Source: Adiantum capillus-veneris (Eukaryota; Streptophyta; Polypodiopsida; Polypodiales; Pteridaceae). From it: 64,000 nt of DNA. How positions within the stretch are numbered: the first letter of the stretch is position 1; each line of letters opens with the position of its first letter. Location: assembly GCA_014529385.2 (NCBI GenBank), contig CM043964.1:6169997-6233996 (forward strand), in the 5' to 3' direction. The position numbers and the translations under genes were made by a program. The notes beneath the pieces were generated by a model. It did no database searches and had not been told where the DNA came from. It saw only the letters and a program-made list of their open reading frames with translations. This document shows positions 43,085-55,236 of the stretch, one piece after another.

Positions 43085-44565
43085 ACATTCATGGCATAAA
43101 AATCAGAGTCGGATAGCTAAGCCACTAAATGAGCGAGGTGTTAGTCCCAAACCTTCATGTAATATTATATGTGGTCTAAGCGTCTCAGTTATTCTAGGTA
43201 CTGCTCATGCTCGAAGAATTGAGCATAATTATGTTGTGTCCCTCATGCTGGTATAAGTGAGCATAAGAGTCAAAGTCATTGTAGTATAGTGGTAAGTGAA
43301 GGAGGAAGTCCAAAAGACACTCACGCACTCAACACAGTGAGGAATGAGTGGACAAGCTTCTACATTGAAAACCCTTCTTGGAAACGTGGAAGCTATTGAA
43401 ATGTCCTTTGATGTCACATGTGCTACATTTGTTCCTTGAAGCACCCATCAAATCCCTCTTTCACACTGCATGCTTTTGTTTGAAAATTTCTCATATGCAT
43501 ATAGAGTGTCCCATAATTGGGACTTGCATTAGGCACTCTTCCTTTGTTTCTCCCAAGCACTCACCTTGCATGACAGGTACTTCAAGTCCAAATGCTCAAC
43601 TCCAATAAAAGCGTATACCAAAGGCACTTTTTTTGCACTGGGTTTTATTCCTTTGATCATCCAGGTTTTAAGAGCCTAATCTAGAAACCCTCATCATCGA
43701 CTTCTTGTATATATTTCTTCTACATCAACATATAAGGAAATGTCTACCCAAATCAATCGATAACGACTTGGAGCAAAAACTGCAGGTCTCCTTATGCTTA
43801 TTAAGAGAATCTTTTATCTCCTCCAAGGTCGACAACAATGCTCAATCAAACAATGGCAATTCAAAGCATGGCCTACAACGACAAGCAATGAAAAAATTCA
43901 GCAAGCGAGTTATCCACAACAATCAAAAGTAGCTCACATAGTGCTTCAACATTGGTGACCTATTGCAGACGACTCAAATTGCAGTGAACCTTGAAAGCAA
44001 ATCTATCATAAAGTCCATGCCACAAAGAGGATTGGATCTATAAACTCAAAAACATCCTTTCATGGTGGCCAAGGTTGGCAACAGAGAGAAGACAACGCAA
44101 TGAGAAGAAAAGTTATCTTGATAATCAAAGATCAAGTCATGTATCCAATACACAGCACATATGAAGAACTCAAGGAAGGGGGGAGCATCATCAATGACAA
44201 TGCACTTCCGAAGCTAAAGACCAACCTTGAAGACAAAGATTCAACGATCAATGGAAAGACAAAGAATTTCATACAAAGACAACGGACAAACAATGATAAC
44301 TTCAGCAAAAAAGCTTCCAACAATAGAACATAAGGAATTCCATAGTGCTAAAGCTAGTGAGCTATTGCAAGTCAATGACAAAGACAGAAACATCAAAATA
44401 ACTCTTCACAATAGATACAAATCACTCAAGGAAGGGGGGGAGCATCATCAACGACAAAGCACTTCCAACGCTAAAGACCAACCTTGAAGACAAAGCTGAA
44501 GACAACCCTATGAAAAGACTGCACAAGGTCGCATCAAGGGATGATACGAATTAGGAAGGGGAGAA
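43085..44565 (+). other. 3' region of locus 3 with repeated polypurine tracts
   Basis: No conserved domain. Three purine tracts lie at 44172-44184, 44428-44442 and 44553-44565. The first two are embedded in a duplicated block of about 72 bp (44168-44239 and 44424-44495: CTCAAGGAAGGGGGG, then AGCATCATCAA and AAGACCAACCTTGAAGACAA), 256 bp apart. Only the third is followed by TGTTTGAGG, a plausible LTR start. A weak stem (ATCA, AGGGA loop, TGAT at 44533-44545) precedes the third tract. Short polar frames (43705-43932, 44100-44333) are unconvincing as genes. Confidence 0.55.
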
Positions 44566-44805
44566 TGTTTGAGGACAGATTGAACGGGCACCCAACTAGA
44601 CGGACACGTAGCCGAACACCACATTTGTAGTTTATTATTTTGCCGAGCTAGTGTAGTGATACTCTATGTAAATCCCAATTCCACAGTAGCATCTCTCCCT
44701 CTATCTCTCTATCACCATGATTGCCACCTCACATGAAATAACGTTGTTGTAAATATTGCAAGAAAATAGTTTTCCCTCACACCCCGAGGGTTTTCATCAC
44801 TTGCA

Positions 44806-44852
<47 letters not shown>

Positions 44853-45010
44853 TTTGTGATATCTCCAATCACCGTTGTCTACATCCTCTAGCCGCTCAAA
44901 GCTAGGTGGTACCCCCTGTTTGCTTCACCGTGGCCGGCTCGGTGTGCATCGGCATTCTTGCCGTTTCGAGGCCGTCGAGGTCTCAAAACCCTCCAGTTTA
45001 CAATGCTGAA
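44566..45010 (+). repeat. Presumed 3' LTR of locus 3, right end uncertain
   Basis: It starts TGTTTGAGGACAG after a polypurine tract and contains a (TG)n run at 44808-44849. No second copy is visible, so the right end is a guess set before the next coding sequence. Confidence 0.45.
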
Positions 45011-45030
45011 GACAACGCACATCATCAATC

Positions 45031-45606
45031 ATGGACGAATGGCTGAAAGAATTCTCCAACTGGAGAATAGAGGAGGAGGAGACTAAAGAGGCACTGACTG
45101 CCTTCATTAAAGTACTACTGACAGGCTGTAGTGTCATCATTATTCAAGAGGTAAGCTCCCCATTTCGTGTTGCTCGTTCTAACCGCAAATTGAGAGCATC
45201 AGGTGGGAAGTCTATGAAGTGCCATCACTGCTATCAGACAAAGCACACTGTCAATGAGTGCCAGCACAACGAAGGTAACGAAGGGGCTAAAATCATCTAC
45301 ATCGACATTCACCGCAAGGAGGTCGTCCATATCAAGGGAGGAAGGAAATCGGTAAGGCCTCTCTTTCCTAAGAAAACTGCAAGAAAAGGTATAGCCTCTA
45401 CTCCTAAGTGGCCAAAGGGGGCTGCTCGAGCCAAAGGGAAGCAAGGGCTAGGCCAGTCCGGAAACATGTGACCCCAAAGGAAGAAGCATCTAGCCACACG
45501 AGAGCTTTAAGTTTGGAAAGCCGGGTAGTACCTAGTTTGCCAAAAAGAAGGTCGTCTGAGGCTAAGCGGCGGAAGGTCGCCTATCGATTCACACGGTGCA
45601 TGTAAG
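45031..45606 (+). pseudogene. Gag-like fragment with CCHC zinc knuckle
   Basis: The frame from ATG 45031 has MDEWLKEFSNWRIEEEET, then CHHCYQTKHTVNEC (C-x2-C-x4-H-x4-C), then a basic Lys/Arg-rich C-terminus (PLFPKKTARKGIASTPKWPK). The zinc knuckle with a basic tail suggests the nucleocapsid part of a gag. A second frame (45408-45605) continues the basic sequence. There is no capsid, protease or RT. Confidence 0.5.
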
Positions 45607-46332
45607 TGCTGCCAGTCCATTTCGACAATCCTGAAGCAGAAGTGGTAAGAAGGTTTCCATGCGCTAAGGAAGAGTGATTCGGCTACTGCTCTCGTTGTTT
45701 TGGAGGACGGATAGAGGGTCTTTCTCCTCTCCCCGTACAGCTCATTCTAAAGAAGCTCTCCACCACGGGTGAAACCTAGTGGGCGGGAGACAAGTTACAA
45801 CTGAATGGAGTGGAGTTCATGCAACACGCCAACTATGGTAATTACCTGCAGCAGCTGTTGCTAGCTAAAAGGCTAGGAGTAGTCAAACTTGTCGCCATCA
45901 CCCCGTACATGCTGAGCGACAAAGGAAAAGTGGAGCCTATGAAAGGCGATGACCTCCTGTGGATGTGCCGACTCATCAACACCGGTATGGTAAGAGTATA
46001 AGTAAGTACTCCACCCTCTGTGCATGGTGGAAAATGGACCAACAACGTTCCCATTTAGATTTTTGCAACACATGCATGTGAATATTTATGTAGATAGGAA
46101 AATCTTCTACCAACAGAAGATTGTGTATCTGTTTGGTACTATGGTGCTAGGAGAAATCCTTAGCTCCCCAAACCCTATCATTCTTCCCATATTGGATTAC
46201 CACCACTCCTTCAATGTTTCCATTTTTATCATGTTTTAATCTATCCACCCAACTCTGTAAAAGCCGCTATGAGCCGCTAATGTCATTAATGTTATAAATA
46301 AATAAAAAGTTTATAATTTCCTGAGTTACTAT
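45607..46332. other. No gene recognised
   Basis: Short frames at 45810-46001 and 46024-46239 have no known domain and no homologous copy in the window. Nothing else supportable. Confidence 0.35.
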
Positions 46333-47138
46333 CATGGCAAGTGTCTCTTTTCCCACATTCAGCGGAAAGAAGAGAGAAGACATCACCACCGACTTTCTGG
46401 ATGACTTCGACATTGCTTGTGTGGTTTCCAACAAGGATGATGGCACCTCACGGCTATGAATTTTTCCTCTACTGATGAAAGTAGAGGCCAAGTCTTGGTA
46501 CAATGCTTTGCCCCAAGCTACCAAAAATGCATGGAATATACTACGTGCTACCTTTGTGAAGAGGTTTGGTGGAGGCACAACCTCAAAAGAGTTATGGCAA
46601 CTGCTGACAGAATTAAAGCAGGGAGATCTGTTAGAATATGCCACTTACGAATTGAAGTTTGTGGATTTGTGGGAGCGATGGGTTGCCTCATTGGAGGAAG
46701 GTGAAGGAGCACCTAATTTCGTGAAGAAGGAACGTTTCATTGCTCGCCTGTGGTTGCCTCTTAAAGAGAAGATAAAGGGGAGGTTCCCTGCAACGTATGA
46801 GTTGGCAGTGGAAGTAGCCCGCCTTAAAGACAAGAAGATACACATGCAAGCAAGAGTCAACAAGTCAAAGGAATCGAGCTCAGTCCGACTAACCCCAGTG
46901 ACTGCAACACCCGTTCGTAGAGCCCAACCACAGGAGGTATTAGAAGACCAGCAAGACCTGCTGAGTCGAATCACTACTCAACTTGAAAGCTTATCCATGC
47001 ATCTGGTGCAGTAAGGGCATGCACCTGTCAAAAATCCAGAGCAACGAAGAGGACAACGAAGGCAAAACTGAGGACCACTGCTATAATTGCGAGGAAGACG
47101 GCCATGGCATGTACTATTGCCCACATCCAAGAAGGTAG
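46333..47138 (+). pseudogene. Gag with capsid core and zinc knuckle
   Basis: Start MASVSFPTFSGKKREDI at 46333. A frameshift near 46455 leads to IFPLLMKVEAKSWYNAL, then AWNILRATFVKRFGGGTTSK, ELWQLLTELKQGDLLEYATY and VARLKDKKIHMQARV, the plant retrotransposon gag core. A stop at 47012 and a second frameshift precede the knuckle CYNCEEDGHGMYYC (C-x2-C-x4-H-x4-C, 47079-47120), which ends at a TAG (47136). The protein would package RNA. No protease or RT follows, so this looks like a gag-only element. Confidence 0.75.
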
Positions 47139-48467
47139 AATTTCAATAGAGGAGGAAGGCAGAATCAGATTTCTCCACCAAGGGCGAGACCACCGCCACC
47201 CAGGCAACCAATCCCACCTGTTCAAATCTCACCACCAACCGTGCAACCACAGCTAGTCCCACCAATTCAAGTCCTACAGCCACTGATGCAACCACCGCCA
47301 CAATCACCACTTACACTCATCCTACGGCCACCACTAATTGGTACCCGCACACCAAGTGTCATTGGTCTTGCAAAAGAGGTCAAGGTGAAGATAACAGAAG
47401 AAGGATCAAGCGAGAAGTCTGTTTAAAGGTCCGAAGCAGTGGAACAAGAGGTTAAAGAATCAAAAGTTGCAACCCTAGTAAGGGAGGTAAGTGAAGAAAA
47501 TCATGTTACAAATGTTAGTACATCTCTAACCCTGGATGAAATAGGCACCAAATAAATCAATCAACAACATTGGGCAGTAAGGGTAAGAAGGTGTAAAGTG
47601 TTGATCAAGCCTCGTCAAAGTAAGAGGAATGCAAAGAGCATGGAAGACACAAGAGAAGAGGAAAACCAGCTTGCTAGCAAGGCATTGCAGAAGATGGACA
47701 ACGTATTAAGCAAAGGGGAGGGCTTTGAAAACAGAAGCCTGTGCACCAGCATGGACCAAGAACAGTATAGCAAGCTAAAGGAATCTTGCATCAAGGAATC
47801 TTCACCAGAGGACCATGACAAGGAGGTAAGTATGAATGAAGGTTTGGAGCTGGATATTATTCTAGAGGCTTGGCAGCCAAGCAAGACTTTATTGTGTAGT
47901 GTCATAGACTTAGAGATGGGTAATGCCTCTAGTATACTGAAAGGTGTTATAAACTTGGAGATGGGTAATGCCTCCAGTTTATGTAAGGATGTTCAGAGTA
48001 AGTTTGATGATCGACATGTTGCTAACCTTTTAAGGATGTTCCAGACTCCTCCACAACGTAGCATTGTGTTTGTGTGGGATGCATCAGACCTATGGCCATG
48101 GTTAACTGCTAGAACATATAGAGGTAAGATCAACATAAAAATAAAAGTGAAGGAGCCATGGATAGACAAAAGGCTGATAGAATGCAAGAATGAAGGTCTC
48201 ATCCCCAGCTTGGTGCAATTTTTTACAAATAGTGCATCCTCTCTGTGGAGAGAGACAATTGGATTACGCTTGTATTTAAGCCGCAAAGTATGTGGCTTAC
48301 TATCAACATCAGAAAAGACAGCTGCTGACATGTTTGAGCACACCCAAGGGGAGCATGATATGCTTGATGGATTTTTCAGTCGTGGTAGTAGCACGGTTCT
48401 GAAGACAACTGGAGCTTACCACACCAACAAGGTAGCCATATATGGTGGATTCTTGGCACACTCTTGA
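47139..48467 (+). pseudogene. Pro-rich and unknown C-terminal region of the gag-only element
   Basis: The same frame as the zinc knuckle continues with a Pro-rich stretch (PPRARPPPPRQPIPP), a stop at 47424, another near 47553, then an open 289-codon segment (47598-48467). That segment has a small internal duplication (VIDLEMGNASSILKG, VINLEMGNASSLCKD) and ends with FVWDASDLWPWLTARTYRGK, GLRLYLSRKVCGLLST and HTNKVAIYGGFLAHS. I do not recognise a domain. It replaces the pol region expected here, so it may be element-specific cargo or a host-derived segment. Confidence 0.45.
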
Positions 48468-48844
48468 GAATCATAATTTTTAGTTCTGCCTTTGCAGCAG
48501 CCAAGATGCTCATTTCTTCTCTCGCTACTTATGGTTACAAATTCGGTCCCATTTGGCATGCAAATTTTATTGTTCGGTCACTGCAGATAATGATCCTATT
48601 CTTCACTTGGGATCCAGGAGGACACAGACAAAAGGTACTGTAGCCATGGGCTTCCTATTTAATCAACCCACACTATTCCAAGGAACATGCTATCACCCAG
48701 ACCTATTGCAGATTCATGAATATCCCAAAAATCTCACCAATGGCCAAATGGAATAGCTAGTTCAGAAGGCAACTCGATATCGGCTCCTACAAATCAGCTG
48801 AAGAAGAATCAAAGTCAGGGCTAGAGACATGAATGCCTCTAGCC

Positions 48845-48983
48845 AAAAGGGGAGGGCTAATGATAGCCGATTTTCAGAAATCAAGATAAAAAAGGAAAAA
48901 AAGGTTTTATCTTTCCTCTGCCCGAAGCACGACAACACCACCGAAGGGCTCGACAATTCCCCGGTCAATTAATGAGCCACAAA
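48845..48983 (+). other. Polypurine tract and start of an LTR, cut by copia element 1
   Basis: AAAAGGGGAGGG (48845-48856) precedes TGATAGCCG, a possible LTR start (48861). The LTR is interrupted at 48983 by the copia element and should continue at 54543-54637, where it meets LTR C. Confidence 0.4.
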
Positions 48984-49175
48984 TGAAAGAGTACGAGCGG
49001 AAGTGCGACGCGAGAGAGAGTACGAGAAGAAGAGCACGACGATATGGTGAACTCGCTCTACTGTAATGTGTAGAGCATAGTGAGTTCTTATTAGGTTTTT
49101 ACAAAAGAATATGTGTACATACCTGGCGGCCCGCCCACTTACCTGGGCGACCACATTGGGCTTTATACCCGAACA
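48984..49175 (-). repeat. 3' LTR of copia element 1
   Basis: On the minus strand TGTTCGGGTATAAAG to CTCTTTCA. A polypurine tract (minus-strand CTTTAAGTGGGAGGT, plus 49176-49190) lies directly upstream. Confidence 0.93.
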
Positions 49176-49264
49176 ACCTCCCACTTAAAGTCCAATGTGG
49201 TACTTTAAGTGTGAGAGAAGCTACTATACAAGCTAATATATAAGAGATGTAGAGAAGTGATGTA

Positions 49265-50938
49265 CTACCCTACACCTAACTGCTTGCGAAAATGCTCAAA
49301 GCTCTCTGAGGGAAGTCCTTTTGTAAGTAGATCAGCAGGATTTTCTGTGGTGTGAACTTTGACAAGCTGAAGTTGCTTATCCTCGAGCATTTCCCTGATG
49401 AAATGATACTTCACATCCACATGCTTTGTCTTTGAGTGATAAACTGGATTGCGAGCCAATTGTATAGCACTTTGACTATCACAATATAACATAGGCATCT
49501 CTTCTTTGATTCCCAAATCTGTTACTAGTCGATTAAGCCAAATTGATTCTTTGCATGCCTCTGATGTTGCAACATATTCAGCCTCTGTAGTAGACTGAGT
49601 AACACAATCTTGTAATCTAGAATGCCATGATACTGCTCCACCAGCCAATGTAAATACATACCCTGACGTAGACCTTCGATTGTCTAAGTCACCTGCATAA
49701 TCTGAGTCTGTAAACCCCTTTACACTTAGCTCCTGACTCCCATAGCATATACGCATACTCTTTGTAGCTTTCAGGTATCTCAATATTCCTTTCATTGCCT
49801 CCCAATGTTTCTTGCTTGGGTTTGACATGTATCGACTTACTACTCCCAATGCAAATGCAATGTCTGGGCGAGTAGCAATCATTGGATACATCAAACTACC
49901 CACTGTAGACGCATATGGAATCTTATCCATTTCAGCCTGTTCTTCCTCAGACACGGGACAATCTTGTTTGCTAAGTTTCACATATGGTGGCAATGGAACA
50001 CTCAGTGCCTTTCCCTTCTCCATATTGAAACGTTGCAAAACCTTGTCAATATACTCTGTTTGATATAACCAAATCAACTTCTTTGATCTGTCTCTCTCAA
50101 TGCGCATACCAAGTATATGACTTGCCTCACCCATGTCTTTCATGTCAAACGATTTTGCCATCTTTGACTTCAAAGCTGAAATTTCTTCCAAGTGCTTGCC
50201 AGCAATCAACATGTCATCCACATACAAAATAAGGATCAGCCAACTACCATCCTTAGCCTTCTTTGTATATAGATAGTGATCGAACTCACTACGTTTGTAG
50301 CCTTGAGAAAGCATAAACTTGTGGAATTTATGGTACCATGCCCTCGGTGATTGTTTTAAGCCATAAAGACTCTTTAACAACTGGCATACCCAATCTTCCT
50401 TGCCTTTCTCAACAAACCCTTCTCGCTGCTGCATGTAAATTTCCACATCTAAATCACCATGCAAGAACGTTGTCTTGACATCCATTTGGTGCAACACCAA
50501 ATCTAATATGGCAACCAATGCAAGAAAGCATCTCAATGTAGTCATCTTGACCACCGGAGAGAAGACTTCATCAAAGTCAATGCCTTGTTCTTGCTTAAAG
50601 CCCTTGGCAACAAGCCTTGCTTTGTACTTTGGCTGACTATCATGAGCGGTGATCTTATACCTGTAAACCCATTTACAAGGTAGAGCCTTTTTGCCCTGTG
50701 GTAATTTAACTAGCTTCCATGTCTTGTTTTTATGCAGAGCTGTCATCTCTGACAGCATGGCCAATTGCCAATTCCCGGAGTCCTTCATTTGCACTGCTTC
50801 CTTGTAACATGAAGGCTCATTGCAATCAGTCAACATGACATAGTTCATAGATGGAACAAACCTATCAGGAGGTCGCGTGACACGTCCAGATCTACGCACA
50901 ATAGGTGGCTCATGCTCAGCCACAACCTGTGGTTCCAC
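49265..50938 (-). pseudogene. Copia element 1 reverse transcriptase and RNase H
   Basis: Minus-strand frame with CKWVYRYKITAHDSQPKYKA, RLVAKGFKQEQGIDFDEVFS, VLHQMDVKTTFLHGDLDVEI, LKSLYGLKQSPRAWYHKF and ILYVDDMLIAG (Y-V-D-D catalytic box). It continues through YASTVGSLMYPMIATRPDIA, then RNase H (GFTDSDYAGDLDNRRSTSG, STTEAEYVATSEACKE, LYCDSQSAIQLARNPVYHSK) and a typical end (NPADLLTKGLPSESFEHF). The 557-codon frame is intact by itself but is separated by a TAG at about 51026 from the integrase in the same frame. Confidence 0.93.
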
Positions 50939-51025
50939 TCTATCCTGTCCTTGCTCCTCTTGAGCCCTGACATTTTGTCTTGCACGTGCAAGTCCATCTT
51001 CTTGGAAGACAACTCTTCTAATCTC

Positions 51026-52360
51026 CTAAACCCTCTCTGGTTTAGAATAATATTTGGATTCATTAAAGTGAACATCATTGCTGCGGAAAACCTTTCTGGA
51101 TTCAGGATCCCAAAGTCTGTACCCCATCTCACCAGAATTACCATAGCCTAGAAAGATGCACTTTCTACTCTTTGGCTCAAGTTTGTTCCTAAATTCCTTT
51201 GGAACGTGAGTATATGCCTCACAGCCAAAGACTCTGAGATGCTTGTATGAGGGCATTTTGCCTGACCATACCATCTCTGACACTGAATCCTTCTGCAAAA
51301 CCTTGCTAGGAGATCTATTTACAAGATGAACAGCTGTTGATACAGCTTCAACCCAAAACCCATTTGGCAGCTGTGCATTAGACAACATACTTCTGACCTT
51401 CTCTTGTATGGTGCTATTCATCCTCTCAGCAACACCATTTTGAGGAGGATTGTAAGGAGCAGTAAGTTCACGTTTTATACCTTTTGACTCACAAAAGTCC
51501 TGAAAGGCCTTTGAAACATACTCTCCACCATTGTCAGTGCGTAAGCATTTAATCTTCTTGCCACTCTGATTCTCCACAAGTGTCACAAACGTTTTGAAAA
51601 CACTAAACGCTTCATCCTTGTGCTTGAGAAATTAAACCCATACTTTACTCGAGTAATCATCTATAAATGTCATAAAGTAAGAAGCTCCCCCTAGAGATAG
51701 GTTAGGCATAGGTCCACACAAATCACTATGAACAAGTGCCAACTGTGTATCTCTTCTACTGCTTCTATGCTTATGTGGCTGCTGTGTTTGCTTACCATAC
51801 AGACAATGTTCACAGAATTCAAAATCATTAAATGAAAAGCCAGGCAAATAACCAGAACGAGACAAGATTTCCATTCCCTTCTTGGACATATGTCCTAACC
51901 GGCTATGCCACAAGGAAACGTTCGGCTGCTCGGTTACATTGATTACATTTTTAGAGGCATTTGATACATAAATCATGTAAAGTTCTCCAGACTTTACTCC
52001 ATGTGGTACTGTCATAGAATCCTTGGATATCTTCCACATGTTCTGTCCAAAAGTGGTGACGTAGCCAGCATCATCAAGTAAACCTGTGCTGATCAAGCTC
52101 TTTGTAATTGCGGAAACATGTCTAACATTCTTCAGCGTGAAAGAAGAGCCATTCTGAAACTTCAATTGAACATCTCTAACACCTAAGATCTCACATGTCT
52201 GCCCATTGCCTAGCCGAACATGATCTTTAGTGGTCACATAAGAGGTAAACCACTCCTTGTTTGGAGACACATGAAGTGATGCCCCTGAGTCTATAATCCA
52301 TTCACTCAGTGCATTTCCATCAGATGCTGTAAGAAGAGCTGAGTCCATTGTATTCTTCAA
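51026..52360 (-). pseudogene. Copia element 1 protease and integrase
   Basis: Protease active site WIIDSGASLHVSPN. Pre-integrase zinc finger LWHSRLGHMSKKGM with CEHCLYGKQ. Integrase core HSDLCGPMPNLS (D), LRTDNGGEYVSKAF (D) and PQNGVAERMNSTIQ (E), and LGYGNSGEMGYRLWDPESRK at the end. A TAA (about 51632) splits the integrase between YSSKVWV and the following FLKHKDEAF. All pieces keep the same minus-strand frame as the downstream RT. Confidence 0.92.
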
Positions 52361-52372
52361 GAAGTAGATGTC

Positions 52373-53244
52373 TCATGACACTGGACTGTCATCCTCTGCA
52401 ACAGTGTTTGTCACATTTATTTCTTGAATCTTCACTGAGGACTTGTTCTTCTCACCATGGTCTTCAGCTTTCTCTTTGCCTTTTTCTGCTTTCCATTCTC
52501 TGCAGTCTCTTTTCATGTGACCCTTCTTGCCACAATGGTAGCATTCTATGTCACTCTTGCCTTTAGCACTGCGGGACTTGCTACGAGACTGATTCCTCTT
52601 TCCACCTTTGTACTTTTCTTTGGTCCTTCTCCTGACAACTAAGGCTGTTCCTTTGCCTTTGTCCATTGTCTTTCTATTGGTTTCTTCAGTAAGCAGACTT
52701 CCTTCTACACCTGCTATGTTCAAACCATCTGGAGGTGCAGAATTACTCAAAGCTGTGCGAAAAGTGTTCCAACTTTCCGGCAATGTGATCAACAGGAACA
52801 TAGCTCTAACAGGTTTATCAAACTTGACACCTTGAGCTGACAACTGACTATAGATTGTGTTGAATTCATTCAGATGATTGGACATAGGTGTCCCTTCTTT
52901 CATCTTCAAGTCAACAAGCTTCTTAAGCCAGTATACCTATGAAGCTACACTCTGCTTCTCATAAAGATCACTCAGCTTTAACCATGCTTGATAAGCGACA
53001 TCTCGTCTGCTACATTGAAGTAAACGCTTTCTGCCAAAGTCAGCATAATGGTAGAAAGTGCCAATTCATCCATTTCGCTCCATTCATCTTCGTCCATATC
53101 TTGTGGTTTTATCCCTTTGAGCTTTATAGGTTTTATCTGCTTCTTTTGTACCAACACGTGCCAAATCTGCTTCTTCCACAATGGGAAATTGGTTCCATCC
53201 AGCTTCTTGATATTGTAAAGAGCAGTGTCTTGTGATCCAGCCAT
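52373..53244 (-). pseudogene. Copia element 1 gag
   Basis: ATG at 53244 (MAGSQDTALYNIKKLDGTN, LWKKQIWHVLVQKKQ). The frame breaks near 52978, where the sequence continues one base out of phase (WLKLSDLYEKQSVAS, then TAG), and becomes open again at 52909 (LKMKEGTPMSNHLNEFNTIY, FLLITLPESWNTFRTAL). The zinc knuckle is CYHCGKKGHMKRDC. A TGA at about 52373 separates it from protease. The family is the copia gag of the UBN2 type, which binds RNA and builds the particle. Confidence 0.9.
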
Positions 53245-54329
53245 AGCTACGCTTCACAATAGTTTACTTTCCTGGGAAAAGTTCGGCAGAGTTTCCCCTG
53301 TAAACTGACCTCTGAACCAATATCAACCTGTCAAATGAACCAAGAAAGCTTCAGATTCTGCATAAATTTCAGCAGAGTCTCCTTTGTAAAATGGCTCTAG
53401 TGTACTAAAAAACAGACCAAAAAAACAGCTCAAAAACACTGTCTCTCTGACACTGTAAGCTGTGGGTAAACTTGTCCTGCACCTGTACTGTCTCTGACTG
53501 TCCTGTCACTGTCCTGTAAGCATAGACTGCGACAATGCCTCAACGGCAGTAAAGCAAATATGCAATCCCAATTGTCTAACTCACAGTCAATACATCCTAG
53601 CTGCCTATCTAAGGGTGCTCGAGGGATTGCTCCAAGACCTGTATCACCCAAAAGGATCTCAACATTCGAGAATCCCCCAGCTCAATAAAACCTCACTCGA
53701 CCCTCAACAAAGGCTGCAGTAAATCTGACAGTACATAGACTTCCCACAAAGTCATACATCCACAAATTTCCCACTCTATGCTGTAACCGCTGCGGCGGTT
53801 GTTTGCTGCGTGACTCACAGTCAGCAAACTCTCAACAGACATACATCATCTCTTACAATACATCCCATGTGGAAGCACCTGCAATGTCAGGATGAAATCT
53901 GGAATATCAAGCAGCAAACACAAGCTACCTGATGAACTAGTGGATGTTGCCTACAGTCTGTGTGTAGATGCGCCCGTGTCGTATGTGACACGCCTCCAAG
54001 AACTGTGGGCCGTCCTTCGATGTGTAGACAACCACAAATCAACACTCTGGGAGTGTCGATATCCTCAACACCTGCAGTCGTAGGCCGAAAACCCCAAATT
54101 TGCAGAGTCGGATCTGCACCTGTCGAGACCACGTAGTCGAAAATGGCCTGCGCAGACCTTTGTCGAAGCCGAACGGTGGCCGAGATGACCTCAGAATGAA
54201 TTTCTGACAACACCGAGCCCTTTGGGCATTCCCACGAGATTTGGGGCCGTGTCTTTGCCTATCGAATTTCACTCCAATCTGAGCTGGTGACTCTAGCCTC
54301 CTGTAGTGCTGCCCCGAGGCTCGATCTGA
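53245..54329 (-). other. 5' leader of copia element 1
   Basis: About 1.1 kb between the primer binding site and gag with no supportable ORF. It should contain the packaging region. Confidence 0.6.
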
Positions 54330-54341
54330 GCTCTGATACCA
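54330..54341 (-). other. Primer binding site of copia element 1
   Basis: On the minus strand TGGTATCAGAGC, two bases downstream of the 5' LTR, complementary to the 3' end of initiator tRNA-Met. Confidence 0.9.
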
Positions 54342-54343
54342 GT

Positions 54344-54537
54344 TGAAAGAGTACGAGCGGAAGTGCGACGCGAGAGAGAGAGTGCGAGAAGAAGAGCACG
54401 ACGATATGGTGAACTCGCTCTACTGTAATGTGTAGAGCATAGTGAGTTCTTATTAGGTTTTTACAAAAGAATATGTGTACATACCTGGCGGCCCGCCCAC
54501 TTACCTGGGCGACCACATTGGACTTTATACCCCAACA
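54344..54537 (-). repeat. 5' LTR of copia element 1
   Basis: On the minus strand TGTTGGGGTATAAAG to CTCTTTCA, 194 bp. It has one more GA unit than the 3' LTR. Confidence 0.93.
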
Positions 54538-54637
54538 ACAAATTCTCTCTCTTTTCCCTGCCCCCACCAAGGCCCATGCGGCCCAGCTCTCGCGGCACCC
54601 CTGGCTATGGCCCATGTTTTAGGACAACCTACTCCCT

Positions 54638-55236
54638 TGTTCATGCTCACAAGTACGACACAAACAACATACTTGTCATCCGATGACACGACTAACCCGT
54701 AGGTGCATAGAGGCAATCTCGTTATCTAATTAGGCTGAGACCAACCTACACATAACGCACTTCTATGATGCATCGATCACTAATCATTGTTAACTCCAAC
54801 CCACTATATCCTTAAATGCTCATAACACCGTTTACACATCAAATGAACTCGGAATCGCTTCAAACTTGCTAGGAACCATCCTCTCACTAGGATACACTTA
54901 CCTATAAGTCCAATCTCACCAGATTCTAACCCTTGTTATCTCGAATACAGTCGCGATAGACTCATAGGTCATAATCTAAAAGTGTGTGAAACCTAAGTCT
55001 ATGAGTATCTATGTGTAGCTAATCTCTCCCTTGTTTCATAAAGTACTTGATTGTTGAAAACAGACATTGTTTGTGCTACTTACAAGCAAAACAAGCTCGT
55101 GGAAGGATCGCTCGCGAACAGCTCGAAGATGCAAATGCGTGGCGTGGGCGTGTAGCTCTCAGAGAGGCTACCGCGGTGGTGTGGTCGCTTCATCAATCCG
55201 GTGAGGGAGATGTGCATAGTGAAGAGGATAAGATCA

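Larger units (their letters stand above)
48984..54537 (-). mobile_element. Ty1/copia element 1 (complete but decayed)
   Basis: Flanked by a perfect 5-bp target duplication ACAAA (48979-48983 and 54538-54542). LTRs are 192 bp (48984-49175) and 194 bp (54344-54537), differing by about three substitutions and a 2-bp indel. A primer site complementary to initiator tRNA-Met lies next to the 5' LTR. The domain order gag, protease, integrase, RT, RNase H defines Ty1/copia. The pol frame has three in-frame stops and gag has a frameshift and a stop, so it cannot move by itself. Confidence 0.95.
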
